The position numbers and the translations under genes are program-made. Source: UBA947 sp031550975 (GTDB taxonomy: Bacteria; Cyanobacteriota; Vampirovibrionia; Gastranaerophilales; Gastranaerophilaceae). From it: a stretch of 64,000 bases of DNA. The notes under the pieces were generated by a model. The model made no database searches and was not told the origin of the DNA. It saw nothing but the letters and a program-made list of their open reading frames with translations. The stretch is taken from positions 38,659 to 102,658 of the forward strand of contig JAVBOC010000009.1 in the NCBI GenBank assembly GCA_031550975.1. The letters run 5' to 3'. Shown here in pieces: positions 26,309 to 34,865 of this stretch. Every line of letters starts with the position of its first letter. Positions within the stretch are counted from its first letter, which is position 1.

Positions 26309-27751
26309 ATGGTGTATTCTGTAAATTTAAATCAACAAAATAATTATATCACAACAGCCCGCACAGGGGTAAATGTTGTGGGCGCAGCTGGCAAATCCGA
26401 ATACAGCAGCGCTTCTGTGCAGCCAGCTTTCACTTCAAACCCACAATCTGCTCCCGTTTTAAGAACCAAACTTGATTCCAAAGATGAGATAGTAAAATAT
26501 ATGCACGTTACCGCAAACGTCAACAAAGAAAGCAAAAAGGCGCTTGAAATAATGTTAAAGAGCGGAATTTTATTGAACGCAAAATCCAATGACAACTCCA
26601 CTGTTTTGGATAATTTATACAACATAGCCACCACTCCGCGCGCAAAAGGTCTGACTAACATAGGCATTCTGCAAGACACAATTGCTGCCCTCTCTAATCC
26701 GTTTACAATCACGCAAAAATTCGGCGATATGCCAAAAGAATATCGCAAGCAAGCAGAAGAAGCGCAATCTAACACCATAATCAAAAATAAGGCACAATCG
26801 GCACCAGCTGATTCAGCAAGAGACATTGACGTAGACAACGCCGCAACCTGTGTAGCAGCGAGCATTGAGTTTAATCTTGCACAAAAACAACCGGCGGAAT
26901 TTGCACGGTTTGCAGAGGGTTTGAGTTCCTCTAAGGGTTACGTTGAAAAAACAATCAAGCTCAGCAACCTCGCTGACAATGCTCTTGAGGCTATATGGCT
27001 GCTTAACGCCTGGGAAATCCCTTACGAAGCAACGGATTTCAACAGTGCAAAATTAAAGTTCGCACCGGATAAAAACGCAATCCTTCGCGCTCAAATCCAA
27101 ACCACCCACAGAGACACTTATCTTAAAAACACCATTGGCAAAATTGCGAAGAGTTCAAACGCAGCGCCGATTGAACGCTCCCCGGTTGATGTGTTAATGC
27201 AATCAACGTTTATGCAAGTTGGCTCTCAGCAGTCTTACGACTCTCTCACTGACAAGCGCGGAAGCAAGTTTAATCAGGACGAAAAAGGCTTGATTGAGAT
27301 GGAGAAAACCTTCACAGAATCAGTCGTGGAAGATAAAAACAAAATTTCTTTGACCTATCAAATTATCGATGAAAATGGCAAACTAACAGGCTACGAAACC
27401 GCACCAGAAACAGTTAAAAAGCAAATCGTTGAATCACTCGCAATGGGCGACAACGTAATCATCGGCTACACCCAAGTCGACCGCAACAGAAAAGTCATCA
27501 ACGGCCACGAAATAACAATTATCGGCACAAAAACAGACAAAGACGGCAAAACAATTTTCATCTGTAACGACACCGATGACGATGTTGCAGCGCCGGTTGA
27601 ATATGGCGAAGACTTCTTATTGCCTGCAATACACCACGCAGCACTTCCAAAAGAGATTGCAGAAAAATACATTAACCTTTCAGAAAACTGGGTTGAAGGC
27701 ATTAAAAATTACAAAGAAGCAAGAGATTCAAAAATTAAGCAAGCAGCTTAG
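26309..27751 (+). CDS. Putative papain-like (C39-like) cysteine peptidase fold protein
   Basis: 480 residues, unknown to me as a family. Residues 180-190 (TCVAASIEFNL) look like the catalytic-Cys helix of a papain/C39-like domain (C181). Later come VINGHEITIIG (H400) and IFICNDTDDD (N420), in the order and spacing of the Cys-His-Asn/Asp triad. The first ~55 residues look disordered. No signal peptide is seen. The start is placed at ATG 26309 after a GTGGAG; an alternative start lies 30 bp upstream. A family C repeat follows, then a nucleotidase-family gene on the same strand. Confidence 0.65.
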   Translation: MVYSVNLNQQNNYITTARTGVNVVGAAGKSEYSSASVQPAFTSNPQSAPVLRTKLDSKDEIVKYMHVTANVNKESKKALEIMLKSGILLNAKSNDNSTVLDNLYNIATTPRAKGLTNIGILQDTIAALSNPFTITQKFGDMPKEYRKQAEEAQSNTIIKNKAQSAPADSARDIDVDNAATCVAASIEFNLAQKQPAEFARFAEGLSSSKGYVEKTIKLSNLADNALEAIWLLNAWEIPYEATDFNSAKLKFAPDKNAILRAQIQTTHRDTYLKNTIGKIAKSSNAAPIERSPVDVLMQSTFMQVGSQQSYDSLTDKRGSKFNQDEKGLIEMEKTFTESVVEDKNKISLTYQIIDENGKLTGYETAPETVKKQIVESLAMGDNVIIGYTQVDRNRKVINGHEITIIGTKTDKDGKTIFICNDTDDDVAAPVEYGEDFLLPAIHHAALPKEIAEKYINLSENWVEGIKNYKEARDSKIKQAA

Positions 27752-27776
27752 AAAGTTGCTAATTAAAGACTTTACT

Positions 27777-27869
27777 GTCATTGCGAGGAGGGCTCAAGCC
27801 CGACGCGGCAATCCAGAAAGCAACAATAATGCATAAAAACTGGATTGCTTCGCTGACGCTCGCAATGAC
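27777..27869. repeat. Dispersed intergenic repeat, family C
   Basis: GTCATTGCGAGGAGG at one end, GGCAATCCAG and CTGGATTGCTTCGC inside, CTCGCAATGAC at the other. It lies 26 bp after the stop of the papain-like gene. Confidence 0.8.
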
Positions 27870-27956
27870 TAATTACTGTAACAAATTCTAAACATAGGCG
27901 CAACTTTTTTCTTGGTTCGGTTTAATATTAGTACAACAAGATTAAAGGTTAGCGAT

Positions 27957-29438
27957 ATGATTAACAGTGTGGTAACACCCCCCGTAAAAACAAGTATTTT
28001 TTACTATAATGACCTTCACGGCCGATTGGGAAACACTGCGCGAGTTTATAACATGTCAAACGCTTATGACACTCAAAACCTTCCTGATACGGACAAATTA
28101 AAGTTCGCCTCAGGAGATATTATGTTGGGCGCTGACGAACACTTAAACGGTTGCATGAATATGTTTATGAACGCAACCGGTATTAGCGCAACCGCCCTTG
28201 GCAACCACGAGTTTGACCAAGACCCTGACCAGCTTGCGCGCACAACCCAGCAGGCAAAATTTAAGCTTTTGGGAATAAACTTGCACGTTCCTAAGGGAAA
28301 CCCTTTAGAAAACAAAATCGCAACGTCTTTTATTGAAGAAAAGAACGGGAACAAATACGGCATAATCGGAATTGCGCCGCCGGATTTACACGAACGCATC
28401 CGTGATGGAGCTTCGCGCGATCAGGTTAAAGTCGACGATTTAGGCAAAACCATTAAAGATATTCAGGCAGAGATCACCAACCTTAAATCACAAGGGGTTA
28501 ATAAAATAATCCTGCTTTCACACGCAGGGTTAGAGACTGACCGCAAGATAGCACAAGAAACCGACGGGTTGGATGTGATTATGGGCGCGCACACGCACGA
28601 ACTGGTTGAAGGGATTAAAGACGGCGAAAACCTTCTGTATTCAAAAAGCGGCGAACCTGTTATCATAACCCAAGCCGGCAAAGACGGCGAATATACGGGC
28701 ATCTTAAACCTTGAGTTTGATGTGGACGGCATTATTAAAAAAGCTCAAAACAACGTTACCGCATCAAAAAAATTCAATCGTAATTTGGTTTTAAGAAATT
28801 CATTTAACAAGATTATGGGGCTGACAGAAAAAATCGGCGAAATCAAGTCAGCACCGCCACCGGTCAACGACAGACGTATTGACCCGAACCCGCACATGTA
28901 TTTGTTTATGGACGCGGTCAGAAGCGAAATGCCTGTTGATTTGGCGATTATTAATGCCTCAAATATTCGCGGATATTTTGAACCCGGACCAATAGATGCA
29001 GGCCACATTTTTGAAATAGTTCCGATGAAAAACGAACTCGTTGTGCACAAATTAAATGAAGTCGAATTAGTCGAAGCCTTTAAGCGCGGAGCCGCATCTT
29101 ACGCACACCCGGCGCACCAACCGGGAATTATAATCCCATCAGGCTTAAAATATACAATCTCACGCAGCGGCGAATTAAAATCAATGACTTACACGGACAA
29201 ACAAGGTAAAGAAACCGTGATTGACGTTAAAAATCCAAGCAAGGATAAGATTTACACCGTTGCAAGCGACAACTTCGTTGCAGGCGGCGGAGACGGACTT
29301 TTTCCTAACAAGATAAAATCCGGCGAATACGACAAAATTTACAACTTCGACAAAACGAAACCGACCTGCGATTATATCAAAAAACTCAACAAGCCAATCG
29401 AAATCGTTGATGACGGCAGAATTACAATAGTTGATTAA
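27957..29438 (+). CDS. 5'-nucleotidase-family metallophosphoesterase lacking a signal peptide
   Basis: 493 residues. The N-terminal calcineurin-like metal centre is D19-x-H21 (YYNDLHGR), ASGD (D54), GNHEFD (N83-H84) and GAHTHE. The C-terminal substrate domain has NASNIRG and the VASDNFVAGGGDG loop of the 5'-nucleotidase/UshA group. These enzymes are normally exported; here the protein begins directly with MINSVVTPPVKTS and has no signal peptide. It may be cytoplasmic or use another route. The start at 27957 is preceded by AAAGG. The exact nucleotide substrate is not predictable. Confidence 0.88.
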   Translation: MINSVVTPPVKTSIFYYNDLHGRLGNTARVYNMSNAYDTQNLPDTDKLKFASGDIMLGADEHLNGCMNMFMNATGISATALGNHEFDQDPDQLARTTQQAKFKLLGINLHVPKGNPLENKIATSFIEEKNGNKYGIIGIAPPDLHERIRDGASRDQVKVDDLGKTIKDIQAEITNLKSQGVNKIILLSHAGLETDRKIAQETDGLDVIMGAHTHELVEGIKDGENLLYSKSGEPVIITQAGKDGEYTGILNLEFDVDGIIKKAQNNVTASKKFNRNLVLRNSFNKIMGLTEKIGEIKSAPPPVNDRRIDPNPHMYLFMDAVRSEMPVDLAIINASNIRGYFEPGPIDAGHIFEIVPMKNELVVHKLNEVELVEAFKRGAASYAHPAHQPGIIIPSGLKYTISRSGELKSMTYTDKQGKETVIDVKNPSKDKIYTVASDNFVAGGGDGLFPNKIKSGEYDKIYNFDKTKPTCDYIKKLNKPIEIVDDGRITIVD

Positions 29439-29445
29439 ATATCGC

Positions 29446-29570
29446 GTCATTCTGAGTGGTAACGAAGAATCTCAATGTTGATGGCTTTGAGATGTTTCGG
29501 CTGCGCTTGCAATAAACAAGCAGTCCGCTTTTACCTTCTGCTGGATTACTTCACTTCGCCCGCAATAACT
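29446..29570. repeat. Mixed A/C-family repeat
   Basis: The first half reads GTCATTCTGAG...GAAGAATCTCAA and TTTGAGATGTTTCGG, i.e. family A in inverted orientation. The second half (CTGGATTACTTCAC...GCAATAACT) resembles a family C half. This looks like a recombined element between convergent genes. Confidence 0.55.
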
Positions 29571-29577
29571 AAAAAGT

Positions 29578-30240
29578 TTAATATCCGTAATGCTCGCGGG
29601 CATTAAGATATTCTTTAACAAAATTAAGTGACGCCTGCACAATACGTGTAACACGCGAAGACGAAAGTCCGACTTGTGTGGCAATATCTTTAACCTGCAT
29701 GTTTCTATAGAATCGGTACTCAACAACCGTACGTTCTTTTGCCGGAAGCTGCGAAATAGCTTCACGAATCATACGACCCATTTCTGAAAGCTCTGCGCTC
29801 TCGTCAGGTGTAGCTTTAGGGTCTTTTACAAAATCAAACGAAGAATCGTTATCGCTTGCAGCGGCTGCTAAACCATCAATAGACAGAATTGTTTCATAAA
29901 CAGCTTCACGAACTTTTTGCTGCGGCATATCAACGCCTTCTGCTGCTTCTTCTTCGTCAAACTCCCCTTCAGCTTTATGTTTCAAAGAATACCATTTATA
30001 TCTTATACGCAATTCGTTTCTAATCGCCCAACGCACAGCAGTTGCGATATATGCGCCGTTGTATTTTTCCATCTGCTCAGGAGTTTTGTTTTTGATTAAA
30101 ACCTGCACAGCAATAATACCGATAGAAACTAATTCTTCGTACTCAACCATGTGCTGCGGAATGCGTCGCTGTTCGACTTTCGCAACCTTTTGCACAATTT
30201 CAATGTATTCTTTGAGTTTATTTTGGTCTTGCATAATCAT
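29578..30240 (-). CDS. Sigma-70-family alternative sigma factor
   Basis: 220 residues. Region 2 is near the N-terminus (YEELVSIGIIAVQVLIKNKT, YIATAVRWAIRNELR), an acidic linker lies in the middle, and region 4 has LPAKERTVVEYRFYRNMQVKDIATQVGLSSSRVTRIV with a clear HTH. Region 1.1 is absent, as in alternative sigma factors of the FliA/SigF type. It follows flhB on the same strand, about 110 bp apart. A flagellar or type III role is suggested only by this neighbour. The internal ATG at 30234 is an alternative start. Confidence 0.88.
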   Translation of the reverse strand: MIMQDQNKLKEYIEIVQKVAKVEQRRIPQHMVEYEELVSIGIIAVQVLIKNKTPEQMEKYNGAYIATAVRWAIRNELRIRYKWYSLKHKAEGEFDEEEAAEGVDMPQQKVREAVYETILSIDGLAAAASDNDSSFDFVKDPKATPDESAELSEMGRMIREAISQLPAKERTVVEYRFYRNMQVKDIATQVGLSSSRVTRIVQASLNFVKEYLNAREHYGY

Positions 30241-30305
30241 GATTTTACAATTCTATACTATCACAGCTTTCAAAATATTGTACCATATATTTGAAGTAGA
30301 TTATT

Positions 30306-30344
30306 AAATTAGGGATTAGGGATTAGAAACTAGAGACTAGAATT
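30306..30344. repeat. Short tandem repeat (TTAGGGATTAG / ACTAGAGACTAG)
   Basis: Imperfect units TTAGGGATTAGGGATTAG, AAACTAGAGACTAGAATT between the sigma gene and flhB. No function is evident. Confidence 0.5.
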
Positions 30345-30350
30345 GTCAAG

Positions 30351-31421
30351 CTATTGCCCCTGTCCGGGTCTGTTTTTTAAGCTGTAAACGAACAAGAGGA
30401 TTTCCGCGACGGCTTTATACAATTCCGGCGGAACCTGCTGGTTTAAATCCACTAATTTAAATAATGCGCGGGCAACAGGCGCGTTTTCAATAACAGGAAT
30501 TTCATGTTCGCGGGCAATATCAGCAATTTTTTTGGCAATAAGTTCCGTACCTTTTGCAAGCAGCATCGGGGACGCCATTTCTTCGGCATCATATTTTAGC
30601 GCGCACGCAATGTGGGTTGGATTGGTTACGACAAAATCCGCATCCGGCACGGAATCCATCATCCCTTGTTGCAGCATCTGCATGCGGCGCTGACGCAGTG
30701 CAGCCTTCACATGCGGATCGCCCTCGGTGTTTTTGTATTCATCCTTAATTTCCTTAAACGACATCTTTTGGTCTTTTAAAAACTTCCATTTCGTAACCCC
30801 GTAATCTGCCGCGGAAATCACCAAGAACGCAATACAAGCCTTGAAAACAAACTCCATAATAAGTTTTCCAAACTCAATCATTACAGAAAAATTGTTATCA
30901 ATGGATGCAAGCATCAAAATGCTCTCAATATGCGCACTATAAACGCTCCAGCCGATATAGCCCAGGATAAGCACTTTTACAATGTTTTTCAAGAGTTCAA
31001 AAAGGGTTTTTACTGACATTAGGTTCTTAAAATATTTTGTTGGGTTTAATTTATCGAGTTTTGGAGCCAAAGGCGCTGTTGCAAACAGCGGGCCGACTTG
31101 AATAAAATCTGCCATAATAGCGATAAACCACGCGACAAAAAGTATCGGCGCAATGATTAAAAAGGCAGCCTTAACAGTAATTGTAAAAATATAAGTCATC
31201 CCAACTTCAGACAGATGCTGGTTCGGGATTTGTTCGTATAACAGAGTAAAAAGTTGGATAATTTGATCCCAGACAAACGGCGCCAACCCAAAAATAACAG
31301 AAAACATCACAATAAGAGCAATCGCCATCGAAAAGTCTTTTGACTTAACAACCTGCCCTTCTTTCCGTGCCTGCTCCAACTTCCGCGGGGTGGCATCAAA
31401 CTGCTTGTCTTCATCGCCCAT
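30351..31421 (-). CDS. flhB: FlhB/SctU-family export-apparatus switch protein
   Basis: 356 residues. The N-terminal half has four hydrophobic helices (about 30-65, 75-105, 145-165, 185-210), and the C-terminal cytoplasmic part carries the autocleavage motif NPTH at 267-270 (VVTNPTHIACAL). It is a core part of the flagellar or non-flagellar type III export gate that switches substrate specificity. No other export or flagellar gene is nearby, so whether the cell has a complete apparatus cannot be told from this window. The start follows AGGG. A family A repeat is upstream. Confidence 0.95.
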   Translation of the reverse strand: MGDEDKQFDATPRKLEQARKEGQVVKSKDFSMAIALIVMFSVIFGLAPFVWDQIIQLFTLLYEQIPNQHLSEVGMTYIFTITVKAAFLIIAPILFVAWFIAIMADFIQVGPLFATAPLAPKLDKLNPTKYFKNLMSVKTLFELLKNIVKVLILGYIGWSVYSAHIESILMLASIDNNFSVMIEFGKLIMEFVFKACIAFLVISAADYGVTKWKFLKDQKMSFKEIKDEYKNTEGDPHVKAALRQRRMQMLQQGMMDSVPDADFVVTNPTHIACALKYDAEEMASPMLLAKGTELIAKKIADIAREHEIPVIENAPVARALFKLVDLNQQVPPELYKAVAEILLFVYSLKNRPGQGQ

Positions 31422-31466
31422 ATACTTACCCTATTTAATAATATTTTAGCATGAATCTACAAGCTT

Positions 31467-31558
31467 CGTCATGTTGAGGCGAGTTAATACCGAAACATCT
31501 CAACACGACTGGCATTCGGTGTAAACATTGAGATTCTTCGCTATGCTCAGAATGACGA
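31467..31558. repeat. Dispersed intergenic repeat, family A
   Basis: Starts CGTCATGTTGAGGCGAG and ends CTATGCTCAGAATGACG, with AACATCTCAA and GAGATTCTTCG inside. It lies between the divergent flhB and the 31.6-kb gene. Confidence 0.8.
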
Positions 31559-31612
31559 AAAATTATTTACCCCAAACTAGCAAAAAATCTCCTTCAGCAG
31601 CTTTTAGATTAT

Positions 31613-32491
31613 ATGAAAATTTTAGGCATACAAAACGCTAACACTGCATCATTTGGCTCAAGACAAATCACGTTGGAGCAAGCGCAAGGACTTTGCACGC
31701 TCGTCCAGAATAACTTTCCTTGTTATTCAGCGTATAACCTAAAATGCAGATACATGGAATTCTTAAAACAGTCTCCTAACAAATTACCTAAGTTTGAAAT
31801 GTTACGTCTTGCCATGTCAATGAAAGTAAATGAACTGCGGTCTTTCATGAGGAAAGCGAGACGTGATTGTGATCCAGTCCAATATTATGAATTATTGGCT
31901 GCAAAAACTCATTTGGGGGAGGTCTTTAATTGTGGTGAACACACCGAATTATCGTATTTGACCGCTAGAATTAACGGCATTGAAGATGGTGATTGCAAAA
32001 ATGTAACACCTTTTTCAAAGCGGGCAGCTCTTATGGACCATCTAGCCCTATGTGTCAAGTCTGGTGATGAAGATTTTGTAATTGATTCTGCACTCGGGGT
32101 TGCTGATAAAACCCAAAACATCACAGGGCCATTTGGAGTATATAGTAGTAAATTCAGAAAATATATGCTTGCAGAAGAAGATAGGGCATTAGCCGATAAT
32201 GATTATATAGAATCCGTCTGCAGAGTCGGCGAATATCTTCGTAGACTAAATGATGGGGAAGCGACGAAGTTAAGAGAATTATTCCCAACACTGATACTTG
32301 ACGAAAACAATCCTGCATTAAAGAAACCAGTAACAAAAAAACTAAACCTCACAGAACTTATGGCGGGATTATTAACTGCTAAAGCCGAAGGTACCGAGGG
32401 AAAAGAGGCTTTGAAAACTCTTGAGCAAGAATATCTCCGACGCAAAGGACGGCTTAGCCCAACAGCCGAGCAGAAGGGAGTGCTGGCATAA
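31613..32491 (+). CDS. Orphan protein, first of a coupled pair
   Basis: 292 residues, soluble and helical, with no recognised domain. Near the N-terminus is ANTASFGSRQ, the short motif shared with other orphan proteins here. The C-terminus has GRLSPTAEQ. Its stop codon overlaps the start of the next gene (TAATG), so the two are translationally coupled and likely act together. No SD is obvious. Confidence 0.7.
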   Translation: MKILGIQNANTASFGSRQITLEQAQGLCTLVQNNFPCYSAYNLKCRYMEFLKQSPNKLPKFEMLRLAMSMKVNELRSFMRKARRDCDPVQYYELLAAKTHLGEVFNCGEHTELSYLTARINGIEDGDCKNVTPFSKRAALMDHLALCVKSGDEDFVIDSALGVADKTQNITGPFGVYSSKFRKYMLAEEDRALADNDYIESVCRVGEYLRRLNDGEATKLRELFPTLILDENNPALKKPVTKKLNLTELMAGLLTAKAEGTEGKEALKTLEQEYLRRKGRLSPTAEQKGVLA

Positions 32492-33246
32492 TGATTAACC
32501 CAATTGCACCTAAAATAATAAATGTAATGCCCCCGCTTTCGAAATCTGAACAAGCTATTAGAGCGGCAAGCATTGGTGTTAGAGCCCTAGCAGATGAACA
32601 ACAAGTTCTCCGATACGTAATTAATGTCGGAGATGCAGTCAAAAATAAACTCGACGCTTTGTATCCTAGGGGCTGCGTCTTGGCTTCTGTCGGACGTTCG
32701 CCTTCCCTATTGGCAAAATATTTAGAACTTCAGGGCAAAGAGGTTAAGTACTGTCCTATATCTGACTTGAAAGATTTATGCAATTCCGAACAAATCCCTT
32801 CTGGGTTTTTGATAGAATATCGTAAATTTCTAGATAGAATCGGATTAACTGATAAATTCATTAAAGAGACATTAAAACCGATAGTGTTCACGGACTACAC
32901 ATTTCAAGGCTTATCCTTAAGGAACTTTGAGCTAATGCTAAAACGTATCGGTATTTTCGCAGGCCCAAAAGTACATTTTCGTCCAATTAACGGCAACATA
33001 TATGGACTACCCGGCATATTGCAGCTACACACAGAAGACAAAGCTTTAAACCACAGCGTTACGCAATTACTTACCATGCGACTCGGGAAAAAATATACGC
33101 CAATACCTCGTTTGCCTTGGACAACACAACCGAGTGAAGTGAGCGGCATATTAAATTCACCGCCTAGTGCTGCAAGCAAGAGAATGAACGACCTTATGAC
33201 AGATTTTCTGGAACATGTGGGACGGCTTAGCCCTCTTTACAAATAG
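32491..33246 (+). CDS. Phosphoribosyltransferase-like protein of unknown function
   Basis: 251 residues. The core GCVLASVGRSPSLLAKYLELQG and KPIVFTDYTFQGLSLRNFELMLK resemble a Rossmann/PRTase-type fold; TDYTFQGLSL lies where PRTases carry a DxxxxTG-like PRPP loop, but the acidic pair is not canonical. It could be a degenerate phosphoribosyltransferase. Its C-terminus ends GRLSPLYK, and the same GRLSP lies near the C-terminus of its coupled upstream neighbour. It overlaps the convergent deoC by 20 bp. Confidence 0.7.
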   Translation: MINPIAPKIINVMPPLSKSEQAIRAASIGVRALADEQQVLRYVINVGDAVKNKLDALYPRGCVLASVGRSPSLLAKYLELQGKEVKYCPISDLKDLCNSEQIPSGFLIEYRKFLDRIGLTDKFIKETLKPIVFTDYTFQGLSLRNFELMLKRIGIFAGPKVHFRPINGNIYGLPGILQLHTEDKALNHSVTQLLTMRLGKKYTPIPRLPWTTQPSEVSGILNSPPSAASKRMNDLMTDFLEHVGRLSPLYK

Positions 33247-33880
33247 CTTCGCCTGAGCTTGTGCCTATGCGGGTTGCGCCTGCTTCAATCATTTTAAGCG
33301 CGGACTCTCTGTCGCGAACTCCACCGGAAGCTTTTACGCCAAGTCCGTGAGACGCCACTATATCATGCATTAATTTAACATTCTCAGCTGTTGCGCCCAC
33401 TCCGCCTTTAACGTATCCAGTTGACGTTTTTACAAAATTCGCGCCAGCTTCAACACAAAGCTCGCAAGCTCTTTTAATCTCATCTTTTGTTAATAAATCT
33501 GTTTCTAAAATAACTTTTAAAACCTTGTCTTTACAAGCGTTTTTAACTTCTTTGATATCGTTTATAACATAATAATCATCGTTGTCTTTTAATTTGCTAA
33601 CGTTAATTACCATATCAATTTCGTCCGCACCGTCAGCCACAGCGTAAGCGGTTTCGCACGATTTAACTTCAGTAATATTACATCCGAACGGGAAGCCAAT
33701 AACCGTTACGACCTTAATATCCGTGCCTTTTAATTCTTCTTTAGCAAGTTCGACGTAATCCTGCCTTACGCAAACCCCAAAAAATCCGCAGTCTTTTGCT
33801 TCTTGAAAATGTTTGATGAAGTCTGCTTTTATAGCTTCCGGTTTTAGTAATGTGTGTTCGATGTACTTGTTTAAATTCAT
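33227..33880 (-). CDS. deoC: Deoxyribose-phosphate aldolase
   Basis: 217 residues. The TIM-barrel aldolase cleaves deoxyribose-5-P into acetaldehyde and glyceraldehyde-3-P. K151 in NFVKTSTGY is the Schiff-base lysine, K122 in LKVILET is the proton-relay lysine, and VKASGGVR is the third signature. The start is the ATG at 33880, overlapping the metF stop (ATGA) and preceded by GGAG; a longer upstream start is rejected. It is the second gene of a metF-deoC operon. Confidence 0.96.
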   Translation of the reverse strand: MNLNKYIEHTLLKPEAIKADFIKHFQEAKDCGFFGVCVRQDYVELAKEELKGTDIKVVTVIGFPFGCNITEVKSCETAYAVADGADEIDMVINVSKLKDNDDYYVINDIKEVKNACKDKVLKVILETDLLTKDEIKRACELCVEAGANFVKTSTGYVKGGVGATAENVKLMHDIVASHGLGVKASGGVRDRESALKMIEAGATRIGTSSGEAICKEG

Positions 33881-34746
33881 GTTATATTCTCCAAAATTTG
33901 TGATGTTGAGTGTGCTCTGTTTAGTGTGTAAAAATGTAAGCCGGGAACCTCGGCGTCTATTAATTGTTGACATTGATATGACGCAAAGTCAACCCCCAGT
34001 TTTTTCATATCAACCGGATTGTCTTTGTACTTTTCAATCCTATTTAACAACGTTTCGGGAACGCTGATATTCGCCAATGCGGTCATCTTTTCTATCTGTT
34101 TTTTGCTAATAATTGGCATAATCCCCGGGATTATCGGAACAAGAATCCCCGCATCGCGCACCAATTGCACATAGCTAAAAAACTTGTCATTATTGAAAAA
34201 TAGTTGAGTAAAAATCGCCTGCGCGCCAGCATCAATCTTCTTTTTTAAATTCTCAATGTCCGCAAACAAATCCGGCGCATCAATGTGACCTTCAGGATAA
34301 CCCGCAACGCCCACATTCAGCTCCGTGTGCGTTTTTACAAACTCTACCAATTCACTGGCGTATTTAAAATCGCCTTGCGAACCGCCTTCAGGCAAATCAC
34401 CTCTCAGTGCCAAAACATTTTGTGCACCCATATCCTCAATAGCACTCAAAGTGTCGCCAATGTCATTTTGGCTATTGCAAACACAAGTCAAATGCGGCAT
34501 AACATCCATACCAAGATTCCTTTTGATATGATTTGCAATTTCCATTGAAGAATTGTCCCCGCCACCCGCATTGCAAGTTAGGGAAACAAAAGCCGGATCG
34601 AATGCTTTCAACTTTTCTAATTCGTTGTATAAATTTTGCACATCGTCTTTTGGTGGAAAAACCTCAAACGAAATAACCGGTCTTCTCCACGCAAAAGCAC
34701 CATTGTGGCGGATATCTTTCTTTTCATACAACTCTTGTAAATTCAA
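33877..34746 (-). CDS. metF: Methylenetetrahydrofolate reductase
   Basis: 289 residues, reducing 5,10-methylene-THF to 5-methyl-THF. FEVFPPKDD opens the barrel, NVLALRGDLPEGG is the flavin/folate region, and AIFTQLFFN and MPIISKKQIEKMT follow. I place the start at TTG 34746, preceded by GAGAGG at about 6-nt spacing. An ATG 120 bp upstream would encode VILNLIQDL-type sequence from the family B repeat and is rejected. The stop overlaps deoC by 4 bp. Confidence 0.9.
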   Translation of the reverse strand: MNLQELYEKKDIRHNGAFAWRRPVISFEVFPPKDDVQNLYNELEKLKAFDPAFVSLTCNAGGGDNSSMEIANHIKRNLGMDVMPHLTCVCNSQNDIGDTLSAIEDMGAQNVLALRGDLPEGGSQGDFKYASELVEFVKTHTELNVGVAGYPEGHIDAPDLFADIENLKKKIDAGAQAIFTQLFFNNDKFFSYVQLVRDAGILVPIIPGIMPIISKKQIEKMTALANISVPETLLNRIEKYKDNPVDMKKLGVDFASYQCQQLIDAEVPGLHFYTLNRAHSTSQILENIT

Positions 34747-34770
34747 AATCTTCCTCTCTATGTACTTTTT

Positions 34771-34858
34771 GTCATTCCTGGCTGACTGCAGAATCTGACA
34801 CTGCTGAAAATTGTACAGGTCATACAGGCCCAGATCCTGAATCAAGTTCAGGATGACA
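34771..34858. repeat. Dispersed intergenic repeat, family B
   Basis: GTCATTCCTGGCTGACTGCAG at one end, GATCCTGAATCAAGTTCAGGATGAC at the other, with a unique centre. It lies between metF and the phosphohexomutase gene. Confidence 0.8.
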
Positions 34859-34865
34859 GGAAACA

